Origin: Halorubrum distributum JCM 10118
GTDB taxonomy: Archaea; Halobacteriota; Halobacteria; Halobacteriales; Haloferacaceae
Direction of reading: 5' to 3'
NCBI RefSeq assembly: GCF_000337335.1
Contig: NZ_AOJN01000047.1
Location: forward strand, 73,387-137,386
DNA: 64,000 bases
This document shows, in pieces, positions 8,587 through 17,693 of the stretch (the first letter of the stretch is position 1; each line of letters starts with the position of its first letter). Under the pieces are notes generated by a model. The model ran no database searches and had not been told where the DNA came from. It saw nothing but the letters and a program-made list of their open reading frames with translations. A program made the translations under genes and the position numbers.

Positions 8587-8853
8587 ATGGCTGAGGACAA
8601 GGCTCGAAGCACCGGCAGCGCGGGCCGATTCGGCGCTCGCTACGGCCGGGTCTCCCGCAAGCGGGTCCAAGACATCGAAGCGGAGATGCGCAACGCGACC
8701 GTCGACGGCGACGACGTCAAGCGCGTGGGTACCGGCATTTGGGTCAACGAGGAGACCGGCGAGACGTTCACGGGCGGTGCGTACCGCCCCGAGACGCCCG
8801 GCGGTCGCACCGTCCGCCGCTCCATCCGCGCCGCGCTCGCCGACGAGGAATAG
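8587..8853 (+). CDS. rpl37ae: 50S ribosomal protein L37Ae (eL43) without zinc finger
   Basis: An 88-residue ribosomal protein of the large subunit. The N-terminal [21 protein letters not shown] and C-terminal [20 protein letters not shown] are characteristic. The family normally carries a CxxC...CxxC zinc ribbon between them. Here that segment reads [21 protein letters not shown] and the whole protein contains no cysteine. The ATG at 8587 is preferred over one three codons upstream because family members start MAE. It is the first gene of a co-directional cluster with rpoP, pcc1, pfdB and a DUF3194 gene. Confidence 0.95.
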
Positions 8854-8857
8854 GACG

Positions 8858-8992
8858 ATGAGCTACAAGTGCTCCCGCTGTAAGCGCGACGTCACCCTCG
8901 ACGAGTACGGCGGCGTGCGCTGCCCGTACTGCGGCCACCGCGTCCTCCTGAAGGAGCGCGGCGGCGACGTGAAGGAAGTGAACGTCGAGTAA
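8858..8992 (+). CDS. rpoP: DNA-directed RNA polymerase subunit P (Rpb12-like)
   Basis: A 44-residue zinc-ribbon subunit of archaeal RNA polymerase. It has CSRC near residue 5 and CPYCGHR near residue 22, then a basic stretch VLLKERGG. The length is typical. The start is 4 nt after the rpl37ae stop, so the two are co-transcribed and probably translationally coupled. Confidence 0.96.
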
Positions 8993-9020
8993 TCCGACGC
9001 TTTCGTCTCCCTCTCGGACC

Positions 9021-9272
9021 GTGACGCGCGCACACGAGACGGTCCTCTCGTTCACCTACCCCTCCGAGCGGCGCGCACGGGTCGTGGCCGCCGCGCTCGG
9101 TCCCGAAGTCGGCGAGATTGACGACGCCCGGTCGAGCGCGACCGTCGACCGCGAGGGCGACGCGGTCCGCGTCCGCGTGCTCGCCGACGACCTCGTGGCG
9201 CTGCGCGCCGGCGTCAACAGCTGGTCGCGGCTGGTCTCCGTCGCCGATGGCGTCGGCGCGGGACGGGATTGA
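9021..9272 (+). CDS. pcc1: KEOPS complex subunit Pcc1
   Basis: An 83-residue small alpha/beta protein that dimerises and serves as a platform for Kae1 in KEOPS, which makes N6-threonylcarbamoyladenosine in tRNA. The tail [21 protein letters not shown] is the Pcc1 helix. Translation begins at a GTG (9021), 28 nt after rpoP. The position between rpoP and prefoldin beta is the usual archaeal location of Pcc1. A paralogue is present at 63211-63552. Confidence 0.87.
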   Translation: MTRAHETVLSFTYPSERRARVVAAALGPEVGEIDDARSSATVDREGDAVRVRVLADDLVALRAGVNSWSRLVSVADGVGAGRD

Positions 9273-9379
9273 GGCTCACCGGATACGCCGATACCGCCCC
9301 CTCTCGGGCCGCTGCGCTCCGAATACCCCGTCGTCCGAGAAGTAAGGGGTTTTTCTGTCCGGGTCGCCTCGGTCCGCCC

Positions 9380-9778
9380 ATGCAAGGGAACATGCCGCCC
9401 GAGGCACAGGAGAAGATCGAGGAACTTCAGGAGCTTCAGGAGACCGCACAGCAGGTCGCCGAGCAGAAGGAGCAGGCGGAGTCCGCGCTCAACGAGTCGA
9501 AGACCGCCCTCGACGCCCTCGAAGACGTCGACGAGGACGCGGGGATGTACCGCGAGATCGGCGAGGTCCTCGTCGAGACGGACTACGAGTCCGCCTACGA
9601 CGACCTCGAAAACAAGGTCGACTCGCTCGAGGTCCGCGTCGAGCAGCTCCAGAAGCAGGAGGAGCGCGTCGAGGAGCAGTTCGACGACCTCCAGAGCGAG
9701 CTCCAGCAGATGCTCCAGGGCGGCGCGGGCGGCGGCGGCCCGATGGGACCGGGCGGCCCGGGCGCCGGCGGCGCGTAA
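9380..9778 (+). CDS. pfdB: Prefoldin subunit beta
   Basis: A subunit of the hexameric prefoldin chaperone that passes unfolded proteins to the thermosome. The 132-residue protein has two long coiled-coil helices (about residues 8-48 and 75-118) joined by a beta hairpin ([21 protein letters not shown]), then a Gly/Pro-rich tail ([16 protein letters not shown]). The ATG at 9380 gives the family start [12 protein letters not shown]. It lies in the L37Ae-RpoP-Pcc1 cluster. Confidence 0.96.
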   Translation: MQGNMPPEAQEKIEELQELQETAQQVAEQKEQAESALNESKTALDALEDVDEDAGMYREIGEVLVETDYESAYDDLENKVDSLEVRVEQLQKQEERVEEQFDDLQSELQQMLQGGAGGGGPMGPGGPGAGGA

Positions 9779-9782
9779 GGCC

Positions 9783-10079
9783 GTGACCGACGACGGAACC
9801 GACGCTTCCGAGGCCGACGGCGGCGCGGACGACGCCGCGGGGCCGAGCGACGACGAGGTCGTTCGCACCGCCGCCGAGGCGGCCGAGGGGATCGTGTTCA
9901 AGCACTACGACCAGTCGACGGTCACGGACCTCGACGTCACCGTCACGTTCGAGGAGGGCGTCCTCGACGTGGACGTCTACCTCAACGCGCCCGAGGACGC
10001 GGAGCCCGACCGCGAGGCGGTCGCGCAGGAGGCCGTCGAGACCGCGGGCGAGGCCGTCGACGAGCTGTTCGCCGAGTAG
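9783..10079 (+). CDS. DUF3194 family protein
   Basis: A 98-residue acidic protein, started by GTG 4 nt after pfdB. Residues 25-98 hold the conserved block (EVVRTAAEAAEGIVFKHYDQSTVTDLDVTVTFEEGVLDVDVYL). Members of this family follow prefoldin beta in many archaea. Function is unknown; the context suggests a role near translation or protein folding. Confidence 0.85.
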   Translation: MTDDGTDASEADGGADDAAGPSDDEVVRTAAEAAEGIVFKHYDQSTVTDLDVTVTFEEGVLDVDVYLNAPEDAEPDREAVAQEAVETAGEAVDELFAE

Positions 10080-10209
10080 GCCGCGCGCCCGTCTGTCAGG
10101 CGGCACGCCCGTCAGCCGGGCGGCACACCCGTTTTTCCGGAGTCGATGTCGGACCCGAGGAGCCGCTTCTGCCGCTAGGCGCAGCTGCTCTCCCCCTCTC
10201 GTAGTAAAC

Positions 10210-10217
10210 TATTAATA
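10210..10217 (+). promoter_or_regulatory. TATA box for the zinc-finger gene at 10241
   Basis: ATTAATAA lies 24-31 nt before the ATG at 10241, in an otherwise GC-rich gap. This spacing fits a leaderless haloarchaeal transcript beginning at or next to the start codon. Confidence 0.5.
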
Positions 10218-10240
10218 ATGACATTGAGTACCGTTGCCAC

Positions 10241-10438
10241 ATGTCATCTCGTGACGGCGGTACCACGGCGTTCGACCGGCTCCGGGCGCGCTTCGACGGC
10301 CGGACCTTCGCCTGCGAGGAGTGCGGGTTCGTCGACGAGGAGAGCGAGTGGGCGGCCGCGACGACGGGCGCGACCGTCGAGTACCGCCACGAGTGCCCCG
10401 GCTGTGGCGACACCACGGTTCGGCGGTACCGGCTCTGA
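10241..10438 (+). CDS. Small zinc-finger protein
   Basis: A 65-residue protein with two CxxC knuckles, CEEC near residue 25 and CPGC near residue 52, separated by about 25 residues. The N-terminus (GGTTAFDRLRARFDGRTFACEECG) resembles a conserved haloarchaeal family annotated as a zinc-finger protein of the HVO_0649 type (from memory). It may bind nucleic acid or protein; no partner is evident. The next gene begins 24 nt downstream. Confidence 0.75.
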   Translation: MSSRDGGTTAFDRLRARFDGRTFACEECGFVDEESEWAAATTGATVEYRHECPGCGDTTVRRYRL

Positions 10439-10462
10439 GACGGGGGCGCGAGACCGATACCG

Positions 10463-10888
10463 ATGTACGACGCGATCCTGTGTCCGACCGACGGAAGCGC
10501 CGGGAGCGCCGCCGCGATCGAACAGGCCTGCGGGCTCGCCGCGCTGACGGGCGCCCGGATCCACGCGCTGTTCGTCGTCGACGAGGGTATCGCCGGCGCC
10601 GACGAGTGGGATCTGGTCGTCGAACGCGAGGAGGAGCGCGGAGAACGCGCGCTCGACGCGGTCGCGGAGGCGGCCGCGGAGCGGGGCGTCGAAACTGAGC
10701 TCCACCTCCGTCGCGGTCGCCCGCACGAGGAGATACTCGACGCCGCGACTGACTACGGGGCCGACCTGATCGTGATGGGGACTCACGGCCGCACCGGGAT
10801 CGGGCGCTTCGTCACGGCGGGGTCGGTCGCCGAGCGGGTCGTGCGACACAGCGAACTCCCGGTGTTGACGGCGCACATCAGAGAATAG
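10463..10888 (+). CDS. Universal stress protein (UspA family)
   Basis: A 141-residue single-domain USP. It opens with the strand [15 protein letters not shown] and has the nucleotide-binding signature [19 protein letters not shown] (Gly-x2-Gly-x9-Gly-Ser), so it is probably of the ATP-binding class. A general stress or signalling role is known for the family; the specific role here is unknown. It is convergent with guaA at 10911. Confidence 0.92.
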   Translation: MYDAILCPTDGSAGSAAAIEQACGLAALTGARIHALFVVDEGIAGADEWDLVVEREEERGERALDAVAEAAAERGVETELHLRRGRPHEEILDAATDYGADLIVMGTHGRTGIGRFVTAGSVAERVVRHSELPVLTAHIRE

Positions 10889-10910
10889 TCTTCTGCTCCC
10901 GTCGGAGGCC

Positions 10911-11465
10911 CTACGCCGACTCGCAGATCGCGACGAAGTTCTCGAAGACCTCCTCGCCGCGCTCCGTGTGCGCGACCTCGGGATGCCACTGGACGCCGTA
11001 CAGCCCCGCGTCCGGGTTCGACATCGCCTCGATGCCGCAGACGTCGGAGGTGGCGGTGCGGGCGAACCCGTCGGGCAGCGCCGTCACCTCGTCGGCGTGG
11101 GAGGCCCAGACGCGCGTCTCCGGCGCGAGCGAGCCGACGAGCGGGTCTGCGTCGTCGGTTATCTCGACGTCGACGTCGGCGTAGCCGCCGTAGTCGCCCG
11201 CGCCCACCGCGCCGTCGAGCTCGCTCGCGATCAGCTGCATCCCGAGGCAGATGCCGAGGACGGGAATATCGCGGTCGAGGTAGTCGGGCGCGTTGCCGAC
11301 GCGGTCCATGTCCGGGCCGCCCGAGAGGACGACCCCGTCCGCGTCGACCTCGTCGGCCGGCGCGTCCGCCGAGATAATCTCGGTGTCGACGCCGAGGTCG
11401 CGGAGCGCCCGCCGTTCGAGGTGGGTGAACTGGCCGTGGAGGTCGATGACGACGATCCGGGTCAT
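10911..11465 (-). CDS. guaAA: GMP synthase glutaminase subunit
   Basis: Class I glutamine amidotransferase subunit that supplies ammonia to the separate GMP synthetase subunit in archaea. The 184-residue protein shows the nucleophile motif GICLGMQ (Cys near residue 75), the oxyanion motif LSGGPDM, and the catalytic His/Glu pair in GVQWHPEVAHTE. The ATG at 11465 gives the family start MTRIVVIDLHGQFTHL. The ATPase subunit is not in this window, as is common for split archaeal GMP synthase. Confidence 0.95.
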   Translation of the reverse strand: MTRIVVIDLHGQFTHLERRALRDLGVDTEIISADAPADEVDADGVVLSGGPDMDRVGNAPDYLDRDIPVLGICLGMQLIASELDGAVGAGDYGGYADVDVEITDDADPLVGSLAPETRVWASHADEVTALPDGFARTATSDVCGIEAMSNPDAGLYGVQWHPEVAHTERGEEVFENFVAICESA

Positions 11466-11569
11466 GCCTCCGGTTGCGGGCTGTCGCACAAAAGCGGCTC
11501 GGAACGGAGCGCAGTATCGTGGTGATTTCGGCTACTGAGTTCCAGCTTCAATACACAAACGCGGATCGA

Positions 11570-13045
11570 TCAGAGGTCCAACGGACCGCGCTTCGTGAAC
11601 TCGCGGAGCAGCACGGTCGCGTACGAGCCGCTCGGGAGCGCGAAGGCGAACCGCGGATCGCCCCCTTCGAACGTCACGTCGAGGTCGGTGCGCAGGAGGA
11701 CCGCGCGCCGCGTCCCACGGGAGTCGAACTCGCGGGGGAGCGCGAAGTCGCCCGGCTCGACCCCGGCGTCGGCGAGGACCTCGCGCTCGATCTCGCCCGG
11801 CTCGCCGTCGCCGAGCTCCGTCTCGGTGCCGACGAGCGGCGCGGTGACGAACGCCCGCCCGCGCTCGCAGTGCCGCGAGACCACGTCGACCCGGTCGGCG
11901 TCGACCCGCTGGAGCCGGTCGGTGTCGGGCGCGTACAGTTCGTCGGGCGCGTCGGCGTCCGCGAAACACACCACGTCGCCGGCGACGGGGCGGTCGAACG
12001 GGAGCCCGCGGCGCAGCCGCTCGCTCACGACCCGGTTGAAGCAGTACGACTGCGCGGCGTTGACGAACAGCCGCTGGAGGTTCGAGGGCACCGCCTCCAA
12101 GGCGTGCCACCAGTCCTCGTCGTCGGGCGGCGCGTCTGGGTCGACGCCGCGGTCGGCGAGCCGGTGGACCATCGACCGCTCGAACCGGAGCTTGCCGGGG
12201 ATCGCCTCGAGGCAGGCGGCCCAGTCGCCGTCGCCCGTGCCGTCGGCGGCGGCGCGGTCGGCGTCGTCGGAGCCGGAGCCCTCGTCGACGCCGAACGCCG
12301 CGTCGACGCGGTCGCGCGCGGCCCGGGTGTCGTCGGGCTCCGTCTCGGCCGGGTTGCCGGCGTACAGCCGGACCGCCTCGCGCGGGTCCTTCCGCGCGAT
12401 CGCGAGCCCCACGAGGTGCGTCACCGGCCGCCGGCTACCGAACCGCTGCTGGCCGAAGTAGTTCGGGACGCCGACGGTCGCCTCGGTCGGAGCTCCTCCC
12501 TCGCCGTCGGGAGGAGCCTCTCCGTCGCCCGCGAACGCCCGCAGATCCCGCACCGCGTCGGCGACGCGGTCGGGCGCCTCCTCGACCGCGTCCGCGACCC
12601 GGATCTCGAAGGCGTTGCCGGCGAGGTCGCCGAACGAGAGGCTCCGCCCCGACCGGCCGAGCGCCTCGATCTCGGCGCCGCGGATCTCGGGGAGCTCGTC
12701 GGCGCCGATCCCGCGGACCGTGAACAGCTGCGTGGTGACGGCGCGCTTGTCCTTCGTCCCCGCCCACGAGACGCGCTCGCGGCTGATTCCGAGCGCGTCC
12801 GAGAGGCGGCGCGCGAAGTCGTTCGTGTCCCAGTCGCGGAGGGTCGCCCGGAGGACGAGCTCGGGGTAGCTTCCGGGTTCGGCGTCGAGCGGCTCCGCGT
12901 CGAACGCCTCCAGCTCGCGGACCCGGAAGTCCTCGGGCGACTCGCGGAGCCGGCCGCCGATGCCGTCGGCGTCGCTGACGTAGTACTCGATGCCGACCGC
13001 GCGCTCGGTCGGGTGCGCCTCGCGAAGCGTGCGTTCGGGGGCCAT
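11570..13045 (-). CDS. truD: tRNA pseudouridine(13) synthase TruD
   Basis: Modifies U13 of tRNA to pseudouridine. The 491-residue protein carries the TruD active-site motif [13 protein letters not shown] with the catalytic Asp, the NYFGQQRFG motif, and the C-terminal catalytic-domain end [12 protein letters not shown]. It is longer than bacterial TruD because of acidic insertions, such as residues about 255-280 rich in Asp/Gly/Ala. Its ATG follows the pth2 stop with no intervening base, so the two RNA-related genes form an operon. Confidence 0.97.
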   Translation of the reverse strand: MAPERTLREAHPTERAVGIEYYVSDADGIGGRLRESPEDFRVRELEAFDAEPLDAEPGSYPELVLRATLRDWDTNDFARRLSDALGISRERVSWAGTKDKRAVTTQLFTVRGIGADELPEIRGAEIEALGRSGRSLSFGDLAGNAFEIRVADAVEEAPDRVADAVRDLRAFAGDGEAPPDGEGGAPTEATVGVPNYFGQQRFGSRRPVTHLVGLAIARKDPREAVRLYAGNPAETEPDDTRAARDRVDAAFGVDEGSGSDDADRAAADGTGDGDWAACLEAIPGKLRFERSMVHRLADRGVDPDAPPDDEDWWHALEAVPSNLQRLFVNAAQSYCFNRVVSERLRRGLPFDRPVAGDVVCFADADAPDELYAPDTDRLQRVDADRVDVVSRHCERGRAFVTAPLVGTETELGDGEPGEIEREVLADAGVEPGDFALPREFDSRGTRRAVLLRTDLDVTFEGGDPRFAFALPSGSYATVLLREFTKRGPLDL

Positions 13046-13384
13046 TCAATACAGCGAGAGGTCGCCGGTCACGCGATCGACGCTGTCGTCGCGGGCGGGC
13101 CCGACCGCGAGCGCGGTGACGGTCCCCGGTTCGAGTTGGGTGTGACCGGCGTCGCGGACGATCGCGTACGGGAGCCCCTCCTTGTCGGCCTTGTCGGCCA
13201 GCCCGAACAGCTGGCTTTCGGAGTCGCCCTTCAGCACGACCTTCTTCTGTCCCTCGCCCTGCCACTTCTTCCGGGCGCGCTTCCCCGCGTCCTGGTACGC
13301 CGACAGCGACGCGTGCGCGACCTGCGCGGCGAGCTTCCCCTCGCCCATGCCGATGTCCGTCCGGGCGACGATGGCCTGTTTCAT
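13046..13384 (-). CDS. pth2: Peptidyl-tRNA hydrolase (Pth2 type)
   Basis: Recycles tRNA from prematurely released peptidyl-tRNA. The 112-residue protein has the archaeal/eukaryotic Pth2 signatures: [26 protein letters not shown] at the N-terminus, [10 protein letters not shown], and the C-terminal [18 protein letters not shown]. It is first in the pth2-truD pair. Confidence 0.97.
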   Translation of the reverse strand: MKQAIVARTDIGMGEGKLAAQVAHASLSAYQDAGKRARKKWQGEGQKKVVLKGDSESQLFGLADKADKEGLPYAIVRDAGHTQLEPGTVTALAVGPARDDSVDRVTGDLSLY

Positions 13385-13493
13385 ACCGTCTCCACCGCCG
13401 CCGCGGGTTTAGCGCTTTTCTCTCCGCCGCCGAGCCGCGGGGCTCGTCGTCGCCGGTCGAAATAGGAAGGGGCGGGGGACCGACCGCGGCCGA

Positions 13494-14366
13494 TCAGTCG
13501 TCGGCGGGCGCCGCGCCGCCGCGGGAGGCCGAGCCGAGGCCGGCCGCCATGTCGCCGACCGTCCGCTCGTTGTTGACGACCCAGCGCAGCAGGAGGAACG
13601 CGAAGAGGTACTTCGCGATGATGTCCATCCCGCTGTACGCCCACGAGGTGATCGCGACGTCCAGCACCGCGATCCCCTCGGCGCCGAGCGCCCAGAAGAT
13701 CGGGTAGCCGAGCCAGAGGACCACGGTGAGCACCTTCAGCGTGTTGAAGATGTCCGCGGTGCCGGCGACCTCCGCGTCCCGCGCCCACTCGGCGAGCAGG
13801 ATGTAGAGGACGACGACGAAGAACGCGCAGCTGATCCCGTACCAGACCCACCGCAGCAGGAGGGAGGACGTGGTCAGCGCGGCCGCGAGCCCGGTGATAC
13901 ACATCCCGACATCGGCCACCACGGCGGTGAACAGCTTGCTCAGGTTCGACCCGGCGAGCAGGCCGAGCGCGACGAGGATCATCGGCGTCGAGAACGCCCA
14001 CGTGAGGTATCGGCCCCACGGGGTGAACACGCCGCCCTCCGGTCCGGCGCCAGCGCCGGCGAGCGCGTGTCCCGCCGGCATCTCGAGGAAGCTCACCGTG
14101 AGTCCGGAGACGAGCCCCGTGTAACTGGAGATGGACACCAGCGGTACCATCAGGGTCGCGACGAAGATGAGCTGCGCGCGCGGGTCCTCCACGTTCCGTC
14201 CCATATAGACGAACAGGAGGATCGACAGGCCCGCGAGGGCGATGTTCACCCAGAGCGACGCGCTCAAGAGCGTGTTGCTCTGGATGAACTGGAATATCTC
14301 GGTCTGCGTCATTTCGAGCGGGACTGTTCCGCTTGCGAGTAAGTCAGCCGCTGCTGTTTCGATCAT
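13494..14366 (-). CDS. hop: Halorhodopsin (light-driven chloride pump)
   Basis: A 290-residue seven-helix retinal protein of the cell membrane that imports chloride in light. Helix C reads RYLTWAFSTPMILVALG: Thr122 stands where the proton pump has its first Asp, Ser126 follows, and Ala133 replaces the proton-donor Asp, the chloride-pump pattern. The retinal Lys is Lys252 in helix G (GMDIIAKYLFAFLLL). Helix D-E sequences (ADVGMCITGLAAALTTS, GTADIFNTLKVLTVVLWLGYPIFWALG) match halorhodopsins. An N-terminal extension of about 25 residues is usual for Hop. It lies downstream of the carotenoid desaturase with its own TATA box. Confidence 0.97.
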   Translation of the reverse strand: MIETAAADLLASGTVPLEMTQTEIFQFIQSNTLLSASLWVNIALAGLSILLFVYMGRNVEDPRAQLIFVATLMVPLVSISSYTGLVSGLTVSFLEMPAGHALAGAGAGPEGGVFTPWGRYLTWAFSTPMILVALGLLAGSNLSKLFTAVVADVGMCITGLAAALTTSSLLLRWVWYGISCAFFVVVLYILLAEWARDAEVAGTADIFNTLKVLTVVLWLGYPIFWALGAEGIAVLDVAITSWAYSGMDIIAKYLFAFLLLRWVVNNERTVGDMAAGLGSASRGGAAPADD

Positions 14367-14390
14367 GCGACAGTGCTAATCACGTGGCGT

Positions 14391-14400
14391 ATTTATTAAA
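14391..14400 (-). promoter_or_regulatory. TATA box of halorhodopsin gene
   Basis: On the minus strand TTTAATAAAT is centred about 29 nt before the ATG at 14366, in an AT-rich patch. The spacing predicts a leaderless or near-leaderless transcript, as for known haloarchaeal opsin genes. The roughly 100 nt further upstream are also unusually AT-rich (14400-14490) and may hold activator sites. Confidence 0.6.
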
Positions 14401-14554
14401 TGTACTAACCTGACTGGTAAGGTTTTTCTGTCCGTTTTCGATCTCGCGGCCTATTTTTCGAAATATTTTTTCTCTTATCACTAACTGTGGACGTTCGTTT
14501 CGTTCTTTGTCCGCCCCGCTCTGCGCCTCGCCGCTCCGCTCTTCCCGGCGCCAC

Positions 14555-16090
14555 TCACCGACCCACCAGCGGCAGCCGATCGAGGGGCCCCCCACCGGCC
14601 GCGTCCGCCTCGACCGCGGCCGCGCAGTGCTCGCCTCCGAGCAGGCACATCGGCACGCCGATCCCGGGGTTGCTGCTCCCGCCGACGTAGTAGAGCCGGT
14701 CGGTCCCGCGGACGCGCGGTCCGGGACGGAGCGGCCCGGTCTGCGACATCGTGTGCGCGAGCCCGAGCGCGCTTCCGCCGGGCTGGTCGAACCGCCCCGC
14801 GAACTCGGAGACGCACACCGACTCCTCGGCGACGATTCGGTCTCGAAGGTCGACGCCGGTCCGGGACGCCACCGCCTCCAAGACCCGCTCCCTGAGCGCC
14901 GCCCGCCGGTCCGGGGTGTCGTCGAGCCCCGGCGCGAGCGGCACGAGCGTCACGACCGCCTCGTGGCCGTCGGGGGCGACCGACGGGTCCGTCCGCGACG
15001 GGACGTTCACGTACACCACCGGTTCCGTGTCGCCGGTCGGCCACCCGGGGTCGTCGAAGATGGCCGCGAAGTGCGGGTCCCAGTCCGTCGGGAGCGCGAG
15101 CGTGTGGTGCTCCAGCTCCGGCAGCTCCCCCTCGACGCCGAGGTACAGCAGGTGCGCCGAGGGGCCGTACGTCCGGCGGCCCCAGTAGTCGCCGAGCCGC
15201 GGCACCGTCCCCTCGGGGAGCAGCTCGCGCTCGACGTGCGCGGGCGGCGCGTTACAGACGACCCGGTCGTGGACGTAGCGGTCGCCGCCGAGCTCGGCCT
15301 CGACGCCGCCGTCGATCGGCTCCAGCCCCGTCACCTCGACGCCGGTGTGGACGTCGGCGCCGGCGTCGCGGGCGACCGTCTCGACGGCCTCGATCACCTC
15401 GTACATCCCGCCCATCGGGTAGTAGACGCCGAGCCCGTAGTCGACGTGGCTCATCAGCTGGTACAGCGCCGGCGTGTTGTGCGGCGACCCGCCGAGGAAG
15501 ACGAGCGTGTACTCCAGCAGCTGCCTGAGCTTCGGGTGGTCGACGTACGACCGCACCGTCTCGTCGAGGCTGGACAGGAGATCCAGCTCCCGCCCCCCGG
15601 CGAGGACGTCCAGCGAGAGGTAGTCGCGGAAGCGCGACCGCCCGGGGAGCACGAACCGCTCCATGCCGGCGTCGTACGCCCGCTCCGCGTCGTCGAGGTA
15701 CTCGCGGAACGCCGCTCCCGCCCCGTCCTCGTACGACTCGAACAGGTCGGCGGCGGCCGCGGGGTCGGCGGGGACGTCGGCGCGGTCGCCGTCGTCCCAG
15801 AACACGCGGTAGTGCGGGTCGAGCCGCGTCAGCTCGTAGAACTCCTCGGGCGAGCGGCCGAAGTCGTCGAAGAACCGTTCGAAGAGGTCCGGGAGCAGGT
15901 ACCACGACGGGCCGGTGTCGAACCGGAACCCGTCGAGCTCCAGTCGCCCGGCGACGCCCCCGACGCGCTCGGCCCGCTCGTACACCGTCACCTCCGCACC
16001 GGCGGCCGCGAGGTAGGCCGCCGCCGAGAGCCCGCCGACGCCGCCGCCCACTACCCCTACCGACTCCCCGCGGAGCGACTCGTCGCTCAT
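14555..16090 (-). CDS. crtI: Phytoene desaturase family protein (CrtI-like)
   Basis: An FAD-dependent carotenoid desaturase of 511 residues. The N-terminal Rossmann motif VGVVGGGVGGLSAAAYLAA (residues 11-29), the substrate/FAD segment GFRFDTGPSWYLLPDLFERFF and the C-terminal LYYVGGSSNPGIGVPMCLLGGE are diagnostic. It could desaturate phytoene to lycopene, or act later in bacterioruberin synthesis; haloarchaea carry several paralogues and sequence alone does not decide. Lycopene leads to beta-carotene and retinal, which suits its place directly upstream of halorhodopsin. The ATG at 16090 gives MSDESLRGESVGVVGGG. Confidence 0.92.
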   Translation of the reverse strand: MSDESLRGESVGVVGGGVGGLSAAAYLAAAGAEVTVYERAERVGGVAGRLELDGFRFDTGPSWYLLPDLFERFFDDFGRSPEEFYELTRLDPHYRVFWDDGDRADVPADPAAAADLFESYEDGAGAAFREYLDDAERAYDAGMERFVLPGRSRFRDYLSLDVLAGGRELDLLSSLDETVRSYVDHPKLRQLLEYTLVFLGGSPHNTPALYQLMSHVDYGLGVYYPMGGMYEVIEAVETVARDAGADVHTGVEVTGLEPIDGGVEAELGGDRYVHDRVVCNAPPAHVERELLPEGTVPRLGDYWGRRTYGPSAHLLYLGVEGELPELEHHTLALPTDWDPHFAAIFDDPGWPTGDTEPVVYVNVPSRTDPSVAPDGHEAVVTLVPLAPGLDDTPDRRAALRERVLEAVASRTGVDLRDRIVAEESVCVSEFAGRFDQPGGSALGLAHTMSQTGPLRPGPRVRGTDRLYYVGGSSNPGIGVPMCLLGGEHCAAAVEADAAGGGPLDRLPLVGR

Positions 16091-16224
16091 GGGTACGGTA
16101 GGGACTCGTGCCGTGTGAGTGGTTGCCAACTCTCGACGGGGCTTTATCAAGCGGGCCGCCGGCCCGCCGCGAGGCGTACTCGTTCGGGGTCCTTTTTTTC
16201 CGGCTTCGCCCCCGAGATCGACAC

Positions 16225-17004
16225 ATGGGACAGCGGTCGCGGTCGTCCGACTCCAGCCGCGCCGAACGCCCGGGATCGGTCGGCCCCTCGGGCTCTGACG
16301 GCGGTGGCACCTCGGACGCGGCCCGGAGCGGCTCGGACGCGGCGCGAGACGCCGGGCGGTCCACCGGTGCGGTCGGCTCCGGCGGCGCCGGCGTCCGCGT
16401 TGAGGTTGTGGTCCGCGACCCGACGCCCGCGCCGGTGGCGGCGGCGCTGCCGCCGGGCGCGGTCGCGGAGGACGTCGACCGCCTCCGCGTCGACGGCGCC
16501 GCAGTCTCGCAGTTCCGCGCCGACCGCGCCGTCGACGCCGAACTCGTCTTCGACGGGGGCGACGAGTTCGTCTACCGCTGCCGGAGTCGGGCGCCGGACC
16601 AGTTCCCGTCCGACGCCGTCGAGTCGCTCGGCTACCCCGTCTCGTCGGTCACGGTCCGGACGGCGCCCGACCGCGTTCGGCTCGGGCTCTCCCTGCCCGC
16701 GGCCGACCCGCTGGGGGACGTGATCGACGCGCTGGAGGCGACCGGCGGCTCGGTGCGGCTCGAACGGCTCACCAGCTCCGGCGGGGCCGACACCCGCTCG
16801 GACCCAGTCATCGTCGACCGGGGGCGGCTCACGGAGCGGCAGCGCGAGGTGGTTCGGACCGCCCACCGGCTCGGCTACTTCGAACACCCCCGCGAGGCGA
16901 GCGCGACCGAGGTGGCCGACGCGATCGGGATCGCCCGCGCGACCTTCTCGGAACACCTCGCGGCGGCGCAGCGCCGCGTCTTCGATGACCTCGTCGGCGG
17001 GTGA
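16225..17004 (+). CDS. Bat-type HTH (HTH_10) transcriptional regulator
   Basis: A 259-residue protein. Residues 1-50 are disordered (Ser/Gly/Ala/Arg-rich). Residues about 55-190 resemble the small sensing domain that precedes the HTH in haloarchaeal Bat-like proteins. Residues about 200-258 are a bacterio-opsin-activator HTH (LTERQREVVRTAHRLGYFEHP, then SATEVADAIGIARATFSEHL). It lacks PAS, GAF and receiver domains. It is divergent from crtI with a 134-nt shared gap, so it may regulate the crtI-hop pair; this is inference. Confidence 0.85.
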   Translation: MGQRSRSSDSSRAERPGSVGPSGSDGGGTSDAARSGSDAARDAGRSTGAVGSGGAGVRVEVVVRDPTPAPVAAALPPGAVAEDVDRLRVDGAAVSQFRADRAVDAELVFDGGDEFVYRCRSRAPDQFPSDAVESLGYPVSSVTVRTAPDRVRLGLSLPAADPLGDVIDALEATGGSVRLERLTSSGGADTRSDPVIVDRGRLTERQREVVRTAHRLGYFEHPREASATEVADAIGIARATFSEHLAAAQRRVFDDLVGG

Positions 17005-17125
17005 GGCCCGCCGCGGTCGCCCCGGCGCGTCGGGGTCGGCTCGCCCCTCGCCCGGGGCCAGAAATCCGTTCTCACGCGGCGGGGGCGACCGCGGTATTGA
17101 AACCGTTCAGGTGCCCAGGTAAGGT

Positions 17126-17551
17126 ATGTATCGCAGACGGTTCCTCCGGTCGGCCGGCGCCGCCGGGGGCGCGGCGGCGACCGTCGGCCTCGCCGGGTGC
17201 GCGGGCGTCGGCGGCGAACCGGACTTCGACGTCGGGATGCTCGCGTCCGCCTACCAACCGAGAGAGATCACGGTCTCGGTCGGCGACACCGTCGTCTGGG
17301 AGAACACGAGCGCGCGGTCGCACACCGTCACCGCGACCGCGGGCGGGATCCCCGACGACGCGGAGTTCTTCGCCTCCGGCGGCTTCGACGACTACGAGAC
17401 CGCGCTGTCCGCGTGGCAGTCCGACTTCGGCGGCAGGATGGAGAACGGCGACCGCTTCGAGCACACCTTCACCGTCTCCGGCGCCTACGAGTACGTCTGT
17501 ATCCCCCACCGCGAGGGCGGGATGTTCGGGACCGTCGTCGTGGAGGAGTGA
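17126..17551 (+). CDS. Tat-exported lipoprotein cupredoxin (halocyanin-like)
   Basis: A 141-residue blue-copper protein. The N-terminus has a twin-arginine signal (YRRRFLRSAGAAGG) and a lipobox (LAGC at about residue 22-25), so it should be lipid-anchored outside the membrane. The type 1 copper ligands are visible: His in ARSHTVTA and the Cys/His/Met set in YVCIPHREGGMFGTVVV. It probably carries electrons or copper. It precedes the SafE-like and copper ATPase genes on the same strand, a context that suggests copper handling for a terminal oxidase. Confidence 0.92.
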   Translation: MYRRRFLRSAGAAGGAAATVGLAGCAGVGGEPDFDVGMLASAYQPREITVSVGDTVVWENTSARSHTVTATAGGIPDDAEFFASGGFDDYETALSAWQSDFGGRMENGDRFEHTFTVSGAYEYVCIPHREGGMFGTVVVEE

Positions 17552-17693
17552 TCCGCGTGGCCCGTCTCGCCACCGTCCGACCAACCGCGCCCCGCGCCGC
17601 CGACCCCGTCCGACCAACTGCGGCTTGCTCCGCCGAATCCGGCCGCCGAAACCCGTTTCCGCCCGCGCGCCGAACGGTCGGTGACTGATCTCC

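Noticed and set aside
11474-13465. 663-residue open frame on the plus strand
   Set aside because: Shadow antisense to truD and pth2, both unambiguous.
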